34,385 nt of DNA from Phaeoceros laevis (lineage: Eukaryota; Anthocerotophyta; Anthocerotopsida; Notothyladales), in assembly GCA_049999765.1 (NCBI GenBank), contig JBNGIQ010002078.1:1-34385 (forward strand), written 5' to 3'. A model generated the notes under the pieces. That model was not told the DNA's origin. It did not search any database and saw only the letters and a list, made by a program, of their open reading frames with translations. Numbering within the stretch: the first letter of the stretch is position 1; every line of letters starts with the position of its first letter. Below, in pieces: positions 24,421 through 34,375 of this stretch. Both the position numbers and the translations under genes were made by a program.

Positions 24421-25090
24421 TCAGCTCCCAGGATAGCACCCCCCCAATTCCACGTGCTCCCGTAGCTCCTCCAGATCCGCATTCGCCCGCAGAAGGACAC
24501 CAATTCGTGGGACCGAACATTCCAGGGCTTGACACGGCGCTGGCCAAGCCAATCCCTGCTGATTCACCCCAATATCCCCCTCTGGATACTTGAGCAGACA
24601 AACCGACTGCAGAACACCTTCAAAGAGTCCAGCTTGCAGCCCATAAGGAATCCCTGCTGCCTGATCACCGCAGATGCCTGCTTCCGGTCCCGTCCTGGTC
24701 GCTTGCACGGCAAGAATGTCTCGCAGCTTCCAATCAGCCACCTACAGGGACACGCACAAGATGCTGCTGCAAAGAAAAAGGAAAATTGGCGCATTCATTG
24801 CAAATCCTGGCCCATCGTAGTCATCCAAAGCATGCAATGGACAACAGATTCAGATCTCTGTTTGCGCCAACCCCAACTAGTCATACAGGCTCACACTTTA
24901 CACGCTACTGCCGAGTTTCGTCCCCTGTGCAGTTCGAACCAAGCGTGGTGCGGCTCACCGGAGGACACAAATTATCGTTTTTAAACTCTATCGGTTTCTC
25001 GATCACTTCATCCACTTTCATGCCGGCTCCTGTGGCTGGCAGACTCGTTGTTGGCCAGAATGGTTGACGTTCAAGTCTCTCAAGAATATC
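24185..25090. promoter_or_regulatory. Divergent promoter region between GRV2 and the PPR gene
   Basis: About 900 bp lie between the ATG codons of two head-to-head genes, so promoters for both must lie here. No clear TATA box or named element stands out. An ORF beginning with ATG at 24837 sits directly before the PPR frame and is listed separately. Confidence 0.5.
24837..25067 (+). other. Open frame resembling a transit peptide, out of frame with the PPR ORF
   Basis: ATG at 24837 opens 76 codons rich in Ser, Thr, Arg and hydrophobic residues and poor in acids (begins MDNRFRSLFAPTPTSHTGSH). It stops at 25065-25067, 24 bp before the first ATG of the PPR frame. PPR proteins normally carry an organelle transit peptide, and the PPR ORF as read begins with a stretch that is less typical. 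The two could be joined by an unseen intron or be separated by a frameshift; no convincing splice pair was found. It may equally be a uORF. Confidence 0.3.
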
Positions 25091-27352
25091 ATGTTTGGTT
25101 GCATCGCTGCTTTCGACAGCTTCCGATTCTCTCCACTACCGCTGGCTGGCTGGTTGGACCGTCACCAAATTTGTCTGGCCATCTATGGCGAATGCAGAGG
25201 TGGAAATGCTACTGAGTTGAGGTCACCTCAACGGGATTCTTCTGCCTGGACAGCTCTCATATCGCAGCATACCAAGTCTGGTCGGGCCAGAGAGGCCCTC
25301 AAAATATATGAGGAAATTCGTGAAGGCGGAGTTCAAAGGAGCTCTTACATCTTTGTTGCTGTCCTGAAGGCATGCAGTAGTCTGCAGGACCTGGAAAGTG
25401 GCAGGCAGATTCACGCGGAGGTGGTGGAAGATGGTTTGGAGACGGACGTTTACGTTGGGACCATGTTGCTGGATATGTATGCAAAGTGTGGGAGCCTGGT
25501 GGATTCTAGGCGTGTCTTTGACAAGATGCCTCATCGAAATGTGGTATCTTGGAATGCCATGATCTTGGGGTACGCTCAGCTGAACGAGGGGGAAGAGGCT
25601 TTGGAACTGTACACACAATTGCTAAAGGAAGGTGTGGTGCCCAATAACCGAACATTTGTTGGTGCACTCAGAGCTTGCAGTAGTCTGTCAGGACTGGAAG
25701 AGGGTGATGAAATGGCAGATGGAAGACGAGTCAAAAACCGGTGCCTGAAGCATGTTAGAGCTATACACTTAGACATAATGAGCAGCGGGTCTGAGGCAGA
25801 TATATATGTCTGGAACATACTATTGGATGTGTATGCTAAATGCGGGAGCCTGGCGGATGCTCTGCAAGTGTTTGAGAACATGCCCTACAGGAACGTGGTT
25901 TCCTGGAACGCGATGATCATGGGATACGCGCAGATGGACGATGGTCAAGGAGCTCTGCAATTGTATGCTCGAATGCAAATGGAAGGTGTGGTAGCAGATG
26001 ACAGAACCTTTGTTGGTACTCTCAAAGGTTGCAGTATTCTGGCTGATGGGAACAACCAGAGCCTGGAGCAAGTGAGAAGTATACACTCACGCATAGTGAA
26101 GTGTGGATTTGAGTCGGACATATTTGTAGGGACCATGCTGGTGGATGTCTATGCGAAGTGTGGGAGCCTGGTGGATGCTCGGCGTGTATTTGAGAAGATG
26201 CGTCGCCGTGATGTGGTCTCGTGGACCGCTATCATCTGGGGGTATGCCCAGATGGAAGAGGGTGAAGAAGCTCTGCAGTTGTATGCTCGGATGCAACAGG
26301 AAGGTATTATACCAAATGATCGGACACTATTTGGTGCACTCAAGGCTTGCGGTTGTGTGGCAGGACTGGACAGGGGCAAGGAAATCCATTCTCAAATCTC
26401 AAATCTGAGATTCGGGTTTCATGCCACTAACCTATACCTGGCAAGAAGTCTCATTGACATGTACAGCAAGTGCGGGAGCATGGTTGATGCACAACAGGTT
26501 TTCGATGCATTGCCCGCAAGAGATGTGGCAGCATGGACTGCGTTGATTGCAGGATATGCCCGCCGAGGGGAGAGTGAAGTTGTGTTTGATCTGTTTGACA
26601 AGATGAGGCAGGAGGGCATCCAGCCAAATCGCATTACATTTCTCAGTGTTCTCACTGTATGCAGTCACGTAGGTCTAGTGGGCAAAGGCCAAGAACACTT
26701 CGACTCTATGACTAGAGACTATGGCCTGGCTCCAACTGTCGACCACTATACTTGTATGATTGATCTTCTTGGCCGATCAGGGCAATTGGACAAGGCCATG
26801 GTGATGGCGAAGATGATGCCTTTCCGGGCTGACGGCGTGGTCTGGAGGACGTTGCTGGGTTCCTGTCGAAAGTGGACCAACGTAGAGATCGGAAGACAAG
26901 CATTTGAATGTGCAGTGACAGTGGACAGTAGTGATACTGCAGCCTACGTGATGATGTCCAACATCTATGAAGCTGCCAACATGATGGAGGCTGCCATGGA
27001 GGTCCGAGATTTGAGAATGAGAACACAGACATGGAAGCAGCCGGGACGTACCCAATGGACTGACAGTGGAGGAATAGTACATGCATTCGCAGTAGGAGCC
27101 GGTGAACATCCTGAAAATGGGCATATTTATGCGGAGCTGAAAGGTCTCTGTTTCGCCCTCAGGGACGAAGGATACGTGTCAGGTCTTGAATCGTCACTGC
27201 TGGTAGACATATCTGATGATGAGGAGCTTGCTTTGTGTGGGCACACTAGGAAGCTTGAAATTGCTTATGCCTTAGTCAAAGGACCCTCGACTACAGTTCT
27301 ACTACCTTTGGGAAACAATCTGCAAGTTTGTGACTATTGCCCATCACACTGA
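25091..27352 (+). CDS. PLS-class pentatricopeptide repeat protein with E domains and truncated DYW
   Basis: An organelle RNA-binding protein; DYW-class relatives edit C to U in plastid or mitochondrial transcripts. It is a single exon of 753 aa from the first in-frame ATG; the open frame extends upstream to 25064 without one. PPR units of the P-L-S type run from about residue 50 to 530, with recurrent YAKCGSL, VSWNAMI, GYAQ and EALQLYARMQ blocks about 100 residues apart. E1/E2 follow (VWRTLLGSCRKWTNVEIGRQ, AAYVMMSNIYEAAN), then a PG-box-like region (KQPGRTQWTDSGGIVHAFAV). The DYW deaminase part is decayed: the HSE motif reads HTR, losing the catalytic Glu; CDYC keeps one Cys pair; and TGA follows before the second zinc site and terminal DYW. 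It is probably inactive as a deaminase but may still bind RNA or use a partner deaminase. RNA target unknown. Confidence 0.9.
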   Translation: MFGCIAAFDSFRFSPLPLAGWLDRHQICLAIYGECRGGNATELRSPQRDSSAWTALISQHTKSGRAREALKIYEEIREGGVQRSSYIFVAVLKACSSLQDLESGRQIHAEVVEDGLETDVYVGTMLLDMYAKCGSLVDSRRVFDKMPHRNVVSWNAMILGYAQLNEGEEALELYTQLLKEGVVPNNRTFVGALRACSSLSGLEEGDEMADGRRVKNRCLKHVRAIHLDIMSSGSEADIYVWNILLDVYAKCGSLADALQVFENMPYRNVVSWNAMIMGYAQMDDGQGALQLYARMQMEGVVADDRTFVGTLKGCSILADGNNQSLEQVRSIHSRIVKCGFESDIFVGTMLVDVYAKCGSLVDARRVFEKMRRRDVVSWTAIIWGYAQMEEGEEALQLYARMQQEGIIPNDRTLFGALKACGCVAGLDRGKEIHSQISNLRFGFHATNLYLARSLIDMYSKCGSMVDAQQVFDALPARDVAAWTALIAGYARRGESEVVFDLFDKMRQEGIQPNRITFLSVLTVCSHVGLVGKGQEHFDSMTRDYGLAPTVDHYTCMIDLLGRSGQLDKAMVMAKMMPFRADGVVWRTLLGSCRKWTNVEIGRQAFECAVTVDSSDTAAYVMMSNIYEAANMMEAAMEVRDLRMRTQTWKQPGRTQWTDSGGIVHAFAVGAGEHPENGHIYAELKGLCFALRDEGYVSGLESSLLVDISDDEELALCGHTRKLEIAYALVKGPSTTVLLPLGNNLQVCDYCPSH

Positions 27353-27463
27353 TATCGAATGCCAAATGCCCAACAGGGAACCATCATGACTCAAATTCGG
27401 GGGACTGCCAGAGAAACAGGAGGAGATTTCACTCACTTTTGTCAAGGTGGAAAAGAGAACTAG
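27353..27463 (+). pseudogene. Possible remnant of the DYW C-terminus beyond the stop
   Basis: After the TGA at 27350-27352 the same frame stays open to a TAG at 27461-27463. It includes ARETGGDFTHFCQGGK, which resembles the family's (R)D-x-RFHHF-(K)DG-(K) block just before the terminal Cys and DYW. It lies about 7 residues further from the CxxC than usual and the final CxCGDYW is missing. The similarity is short and could be chance, but frame, order and approximate spacing all fit erosion of a full DYW domain. The final 35 bp overlap the SOS1 coding end on the other strand. Confidence 0.35.
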
Positions 27464-30400
27464 GTGAATCAACCTGAACAATATAGTCGTCCTCGGCATA
27501 CGAATTGTCGCTAGATTCGTCTCCCCAGCTTGGGTTCCTGGATGCGAGACGTGAGGAGCTTCGTCGCGTAATCAAGGTTGCTTCCAACCCGTTGCCTTGC
27601 AACTGCACAAGGGGACTATAAGCATCAGCTTGAGCAGCGGGCAAACTCGCCAACAGACCAGTTCGTAGGTACCTTGCTTTCCAACAAGCCTAGCTCCAAT
27701 GCCCTTGCCGAGTATTTCGAGGAATGACTTGTGAGCAGTTGTCGTGGATCCGCCATTTTCTCCCTCGCATCTTCCCCATTTCTTTCAATTCTTTCAATCC
27801 AACCAAGCTGCTCAAGGCTGGGTAGTCTAGGAATCTTTCTCGACTGGAATGGCGATTGAAGAACACACTCAGAGGATAGCACGGCGAGATTGAACAGGAG
27901 CACCCGGGCCGGGGTCTGCACTTGGAAGTGAGATCCTCGGTATGCGGCTCCTACAAGCACTATCAAGAATGAGTTCGTGGCATGCAAGGTTACACCATGG
28001 TTTGAGGCAAGCGGAAAAACCAGGAGACGTACCCGAGTCTGGCGAATATGATTTCAACACTAGCCCGGCAGGTGCCGAAATGATGTCCTCTTTCCCGTGC
28101 AGCCTTAAAAAGCCTTCCAGTAGAATTCCAATCACACCATCACGGATTTCTACCACCTCCCCACTAAGGTATGTCTGCAGGCAGGAGCCTTCTGCCACAG
28201 CGGCCCTTAATGTCTGCACGCTCAATCCCTCAAACCACTGTGACAGTAGTAACTTGGCAACGACTATGCCACCCTCCTACAAGAGCCACACGCCTGGTCA
28301 TTCCACGTTTCCTCGGAGATTGCGTGCACAGACGCACATGTAATTTCCAAAGACAAATCATACCCAAACCATCGGAGACAAATCACCTTCCAGAAAAAAT
28401 CATCCAACTCAGAAAGTGACTGCAAGGCAGCCAGAACTTTTGCTCGTTCGATGAAAAAACAATGCACCACAGAATTAGTTATGATGGTACAAAGACGTGG
28501 CTTGCCGGTCAGTGTCTCATACAAACCCAGGACGCTTCCATGGTAAAACGTGGAGTGAGGCAACCTCTTGCCTTCAGAAGCCTTGCTGCTCCACTACACG
28601 ACGACTGAAACGCATCAGATAAAGCAATGCACTGACATAGCAATATCTAGCCCCTAGAAGATTATGTTTGACCGGTAGATGAAGGCAATATTAACCTGAA
28701 TCACGCCATTGGCAATTAGCCATATTCCGTCTGGCTTCGAGTCTTCCCTGTACAGCACACTACCTCGCAGTTTCACGAACTCTTTAGCCGCCTTTAATAG
28801 GGGAGCCTGCAGGCGAGCTGGCAATGCTTCTACAAAAGGCTGACAAGTCAATAGTTGAGCAGCCAGTGGCATTTTGACCAGAGCAGGCCTTTTCATAAGT
28901 TTCTTCAAATCAGCCTGCAGGAAGATATGGACAATACGGAACCAGTATCACCAAAGAGCAGTAACCAATGGAAATGTACAATACAGTTGACAGCTGACCT
29001 GTACAGACTCTTGCAACCGGATGAGCAGTAACCAATGGAATTACAGTTGACAATTGACCTGTACAGACTCTTGCAAATGTCGTACTTCGTTCTCCCCTAG
29101 TAGTCCGGCCTTCTTGAGGGTTTCGACATAGTCAGTCAGATGTAAAAGTATTGCACGAGTGACTTGCTTAGTCTTGATTGCTCTCAAAACCTGAAAAATC
29201 CCACCAGTTGTCACTCTCACACCAAACATTCACGTTTGCAGATATATTGACATAATGACCACCTGTGCAAAGGAAAGGCGGACATCCTCCAAGAATTGTC
29301 TAGCCATGTCTCCTTGAGCTTCACTTTCTCTGATAATAGCATCTGCGACTTCACTCTCGCCTGTGCACAAGGATGGTAGGCCATAGTTATTCCTTGGCAA
29401 TGCTTCAAAAAGGATCGTGCTACTTTGCCATTCGTGAGGAACAACAAAGCAAGGTAGTGCACAGATTAGGCACGATTGCAACTGTATGTAACCTTCAAAG
29501 GGTGTGACCTTGACATTTAGTTGTTCACAGATTGTAGTACCTATAAAATTGTGAAGATGTTGCTGAACCTCCCTGTGAGCCCGAAGAAATGCTGCTGAAA
29601 GATAGCATCCAAGTTCAAGCTGTTCAATAAGAAAATATGTAATAAGCCTTTGAGGTACCCAGCTATAGCTCCTCCACTGAAGATCTTTCAAGAACCATGG
29701 AAAATGGACATGAGAATGAAGTCCTTTCCAGTCTTGCAAGGTGCCATCACGAGCTACATCCAGTGCCTCATCCACGGATTGTATCAAGATGATTGCAGCT
29801 GAATGTGTAACTCTGCCTTCTTCCAGCATTTTCCAATAAGCAGCTTGCACACCTGCTCCAGAAAGAGGGTTTCAGATTGCCGGTCTCAACTGTTTATTGA
29901 CTACCGTCCTTGCAGCCAGATAATTCAGGACCCAATGAAAGCACAAACAGCTCGCTCTAAATTTCTGCAAGATGTCACATCCGTATACAAATTACTGATG
30001 TTCTTGCTGGCAACTTTGCTTCGCCTGCAAGCAGCCACATCTGAGCTTAACATATCGAAATGACTTGCCATGAAGAAAGCGTAATCGTGTGTCTTGAAGT
30101 CTGCTACTCATAGGCAGGCCACTAGCCGTCGAGGCATGAGGATGTACAGGTGGCTCTGCCTCAGAAATCTGGTTGAGACAGCTTACATACTGCTTAACAG
30201 CTTCCCAGTCAGCAGGACCAAACTCTTCATCTTCGCCCAGGTCAGCATGAACCTCCAGTGCTTTTCTGTGCATCTCAAGCTTCGCATGGTTCAACATGAG
30301 ATCCTACATCAAACAGGTAAAGAACGGTCTGGGAGAATGGTCACCAATCTATTTCCAGTGTCACTTTGTATCTTGGAATTGAGGTCTGAGTTTGCATGCT

Positions 30401-33400
30401 TTTCAGCATCGGAAGTGTTTGCACTCACTGTAATATGTGACGGCCTGGTCTGACCCAAAAGGCGCACCAAAAACTGGGCTGTTGATCCGTTGATAATAAG
30501 CGTTAGAAAAACTACTCCTCCTGTAAAAAACACAAACTGCCCCATTGTGTGGGTATAATTCAGGAACATAACTGTGTAGGACAGATGACATTATTCTCTT
30601 GAAAAGATGCGAAGGAACGTAGCTGACTATCATGTTCGTTGACACGTTGTGAACAACAAAAAGATTAGAGCAAATTTATATCACAAGAAAGGGTGAACAT
30701 TGTCCGGAAATGGAATATTATACCTGTGCCTGTGTCTTTTCAGAAATAAAATTGTACTCCGCAGGGTCCTTAACGCCAACTTGCTGTCAATTATCTACTT
30801 GGTCAGAGATCGATGCCAGCTGTTCGTTTGGAATCTCAGAAATAAGGACTCAAAAGTAGACAGCTCCATGCTCTTCAACTCAATCAAAAAGGCTAGAGAC
30901 CAACTTTCTAATGTACTGAAACAGAATGTAGCACTTTGGTACTTGACATACTTACACTCACTAGCAAAGAGAGCGCAAGGGCCACTGATCCTCGAAGACC
31001 AGCCCAAACAAGGACAACAGATTCTTTCCAATCCAGCCCATAACCGCTGTAGCGAAGACCAGGGTACAGCACTAGCATAAGGAGGACCCGCGACAATTGG
31101 ACAAATACATACAGCAAAACTAGATAACCCCAGTCACGACCTGCAGGAAGAGCCGGTCAGAGATGCGCTTGAAAACACACATTCCGCAATCTACTACCGG
31201 CTAGTCTTTTGAAAATGCCCTTCTTGGCAGAAAGTATCCTGAAAGGAATCTCTATAAAGAGTACTGCACTTCCACTACATGTGCGCAGTACCAGACAGAC
31301 AAAATGTCAAGCACCTACCATCTATGCTGCCTTGGCTTCTTAGAATACTTTCTGCAATAATAACACCACTGCAGGGGGAAGGAACAAAAAGGAGCAAATT
31401 TATGGCCTTCTGTGCATAGGATGCAACAAGCCTGGCACTTTAGCATATGCATGTCAAGTTTCACGCTTCAAACCACTGAAGGGGAATCAAATCTACCAAA
31501 AGAGATGAAGGCACAAGTGGTTGTTCTGACAAGCACAAAGACAAAGAATACATGCAACTGAAATGCGATTCTTGTTGATTGGCTGCAACACTGTTTGCCA
31601 AACCTGAGAATGAAGATGAGGGTGTTTGCCATGTAAGCTATCATCTGCCTGCCACAGCATTCACAAGCAGATGACAAGTGACTCACATGAAGTAGTAACT
31701 ACAAATTGCAATGTGGAAGATAGATGGACAAAATCCACAAACTAGTAAAAGCAAAATTCTGAATTTCCATACCAGAAATTATGCATACTCTTCTCACTCT
31801 CGCCAGTGAAGGCTGTCCTTGCAAACGCTGCAAAGAATCTGGCAACATCAACGAATTTAGAACCAACAGGACTGGCTATGCACCACACAGGTCTTCTACT
31901 ACAAGCTTAGCTGGCAACGTCCTAAGCATCCCAGGCAGATCAGCCATAACCGGGAGGATTAGAGACGTACATGCCAATCGTCATCACAGTAAGGACGCCT
32001 GACACTTGAGCTTCATCTTCTGCCTGCTCAAAGCGAGGGTGCTCTTGTCACAGAGGGAGTCATGTTACAGGTGCCATGACACTAGTCGCACATAGACCAA
32101 CATCCACTTGCATTACAATAGGCACAAGGATGCTCCAAATTCTAGTAAATCATTGGATGGTTCTGCAAGCTGGAGACTGACCACAAAAAAAGCCATATAG
32201 CTGGCAGTGAACGTAAGGATAATTTCAATAACTGTGTCGTTAAAAACAGTGGCTAGCCAGATGATGGAGATAAGCCCAACTAATAATCCCAGCGCTACTC
32301 TGCAAAAGACAGATGACTTGAATGAGAATCGTTCATCTCACATCTCAGAATGATGGGAGTTTGTAATTCATCTTCCTACTTTGTAGGCCCAACATATCCT
32401 ACTACAGGGAGGGAAGCAAGACTCCATGAACTCAGGATGGATCCCAACCCACCGTTGCTGCTACTTTCAGATAAACATCTTGAGAAAATTGATTAGGATC
32501 AGGACAATACATACGATCCCATAGAGATTCGGCTCAAAAAAAATATAATCTCTGGTGCAGTGAATCTCTGACACAGCGTCATCCGTAGAAAAAGACGGTA
32601 CATCAAAATAGCGGTTCTGGCCGTGCAACATAGATACGTTAGCAATGCTCTTCCACTCTGCTTAATTTAAGTGACAATTGCCAATCCATCTCCTTTTGCA
32701 GTTTCAGGCCATGTAGTCGCCCTAACTAGGGGTGTACATAGAGACACACATTGTAGATGCAACGCATCAACAGAAACATGCGAAAGCTAAGACAACCACA
32801 TCGACTCCACAGTAGGTTGGTGCACACCCATCATTCATCAAGGATTCGCCTGCTATGATTGTGTGCAGCTTCTTGCTCGCTCCAAGTTCATTCAGCACAG
32901 AAATGACTGCCACCGGATCAGTGGAACTAAGTACGGCACCCAGCAGAAGCGAGGTGCTCCGGTTCCATCCATAAGGAAATAGGTACTGGCAAACCAAACA
33001 GAGGACGTTATTTCCGGCATAGTTTCTCTCATCGGGAATGGACAAGACTGCAGGCTTACCTGATGCACAAGACCCAGACTGAACGCTGTTATCACCACTC
33101 CCGGACCTGCTAGCAGCACGATCTGCAGCATACACCTCTTCACAGTTTCCAGGATGAGACAAAATCAGACACGCAAAAACCATCCGTGTGATTTAGTGCA
33201 AAAAGGGCAAGGTTTCCACTACGAACCTTGATCTGGTGGATTTCCAGAGCAAAGGAGCTCTCAAAGAGAAGCGCAGGCAAGAAAAGGAAGAGAATCAAGC
33301 TGGGGTCGATGTTCGCCCCTGCAAACGACTCAGACAATTGAGAACCTCGGAATTCTTTTGCTGTCCAGCTACTTCAGATAAGTTGTGTTTCGTCAACGAC

Positions 33401-33784
33401 AAATTGAACAAACTTACACATCCGGATGCTTGTGCCCAAGATTCCCAGGCCCTCCTTCGTCCCGTACTCTGCATACGAACGCAATTACAATGAGCTAATT
33501 CACTGGACCTATACAGTAACCTGCAAAATCTGAAATTGAAGAGGAGATGGAAGAATGAAGCCAGCAGAGGGCTGGATCAGCTCACCCAAGGCACCAAGGC
33601 CGGTCCCCAGAACCAGTAAGGCAACCGTATAAGGCACTCTGCTGCCATGAAGAAGCTGCCGACACACAATTCCTAGCGTCAGTGACACACCAACGAAGAG
33701 CATTGGCACCTCGGAGCCGGGGTGTCGGCCCCCTCCATTTTCCGAAGGGACTGGACTCGGCACAGGGGACGTAACATCCTCCAT
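27429..33784 (-). CDS. SOS1: Plasma-membrane Na+/H+ antiporter SOS1
   Basis: Exports Na+ in exchange for H+ at the plasma membrane and is activated by the SOS2/SOS3 kinase module (known for the family). Twenty-three exons (starts): 33784, 33468, 33318, 33137, 32985, 32616, 32299, 32023, 31838, 31648, 31368, 31140, 30768, 30536, 30303, 29852, 29360, 29190, 28914, 28593, 28276, 27950 and 27602, all in phase, giving 1080 aa (Arabidopsis about 1146). The transporter domain covers about residues 25-440, with FLPALLFESSF, SSTDPVAVISVLNELGASKK, ESLMNDGTA, FNDTVIEI and WAGLRGSVALALSLL. A cytosolic tail follows with a cyclic-nucleotide-binding-like fold at about 740-930 (SVLYREDSKPDGIWLIANG; YHGSVLGLYETLTGKP). 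The end, IVQVDSPSSLF, keeps the DSPS motif phosphorylated by SOS2 in Arabidopsis. The autoinhibitory stretch is somewhat shorter. Intron 15 is GC-AG. Exon 13 (45 bp) is the least certain. Confidence 0.95.
28956..29076. repeat. Tandem duplication covering the end of SOS1 exon 18 and its donor site
   Basis: Copy A (28956-29016) and copy B (29023-29076) share gagcagtaaccaatgga, acagttgac, tgacctgtacagactcttgc and aa. On the minus strand, copy B holds the true exon 18 end (caagagtctgtacag|gtcaat) and copy A repeats the last exon bases and a second donor (tacag|gtcagc) inside the intron. Copy A has 7 extra bases. The high identity suggests a recent event. Confidence 0.92.
29361..29540 (-). other. 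SOS1 intron 16: 180 bp, open in frame
   Basis: The intron between exons 16 and 17 is 180 bp, a multiple of three, and has no stop codon in the reading frame. Splicing gives the family-like HNFIGESEVADAIIRESEAQG; retention would insert exactly 60 residues into the cytosolic tail without changing frame. Splice signals are ordinary (atag|gtacta, gcacag|gc). Confidence 0.8.
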
Positions 33785-34227
33785 GAGTCGGTCAATTGCT
33801 CCTTACCAGCAGGCAGGCACCATTATGAGCTGGAGGGCGGCCTGGGAATCTGAAGAGTCCGCATGCAAGGCACGAGGATCTGTTTCCCGTTGGTGGCGCT
33901 GGTCTTCCGAGTTCGCAGCCCCTTGAAACCCGTGACGAAGGAGTTGGGGTCCCTGTGCCGTAGACTATGCGTATTTCGTTTCATATTTCGCCAATCAGAG
34001 GTACAACCGTACAAGCAGACGAAAGGCATGAGGTAACTAACTATTTACCGTACCGCGTGTTTCCCAGGCGTAACGGATGGTTAGCACGGCATGGTAACGT
34101 GCATGTTTTCAACTTTCGAACGGGTAAGGCGTCAGGGGAAGTGCGTTGCGTCAGGCGAATTGGTTTGGAAGCGCGACATTGAAGCTGGGGCTGGTGAACG
34201 CGGTGTACCGCCACTCTGCATAGAAGC
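33785..34227. promoter_or_regulatory. Compact divergent promoter between SOS1 and the ATP synthase subunit gene
   Basis: Only 443 bp separate the two start codons, so both promoters and leaders must fit here. No convincing TATA box is seen. Open frames such as 33967-34182 have no recognised product. Confidence 0.55.
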
Positions 34228-34351
34228 ATGGGCTACTGGGGGAAGCCGATCTGGAAGGTAGCCGCCGAAGAGGTGAAGCGCAACTGGTACACGGTGATCG
34301 GGTTTGCGATCACAGGTTTTGTCATCACCAAGGTTTCTTTGGGCCTCACAC
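34228..34351 (+). CDS. Mitochondrial ATP synthase 6 kDa subunit, first exon (partial)
   Basis: ATG at 34228 begins a small protein matching the plant-specific 6 kDa subunit of mitochondrial F1Fo ATP synthase. The pattern is a short basic N-terminus (GKPIWKVAAEEVKRNW) and one hydrophobic segment (YTVIGFAITGFVITKVSLGLT) that should cross or lie in the inner membrane, close to the Arabidopsis form NWPFLVGFAVTGTLITKFSL. The exon appears to end at a donor (acac|gtaaga) at 34351, and the last dozen or so residues lie beyond the window. A read-through reading of the frame to the window end is less likely. Confidence 0.75.
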
Positions 34352-34375
34352 GTAAGATCATGCCTGCCTCCTTCG

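Noticed and set aside
33521-33585. Longer SOS1 exon 1 ending at 33521
   Set aside because: Splicing at 33586 (cttgg|gtgagc) restores the conserved LEYG join; the longer exon gives an unrelated tail and the wrong phase.
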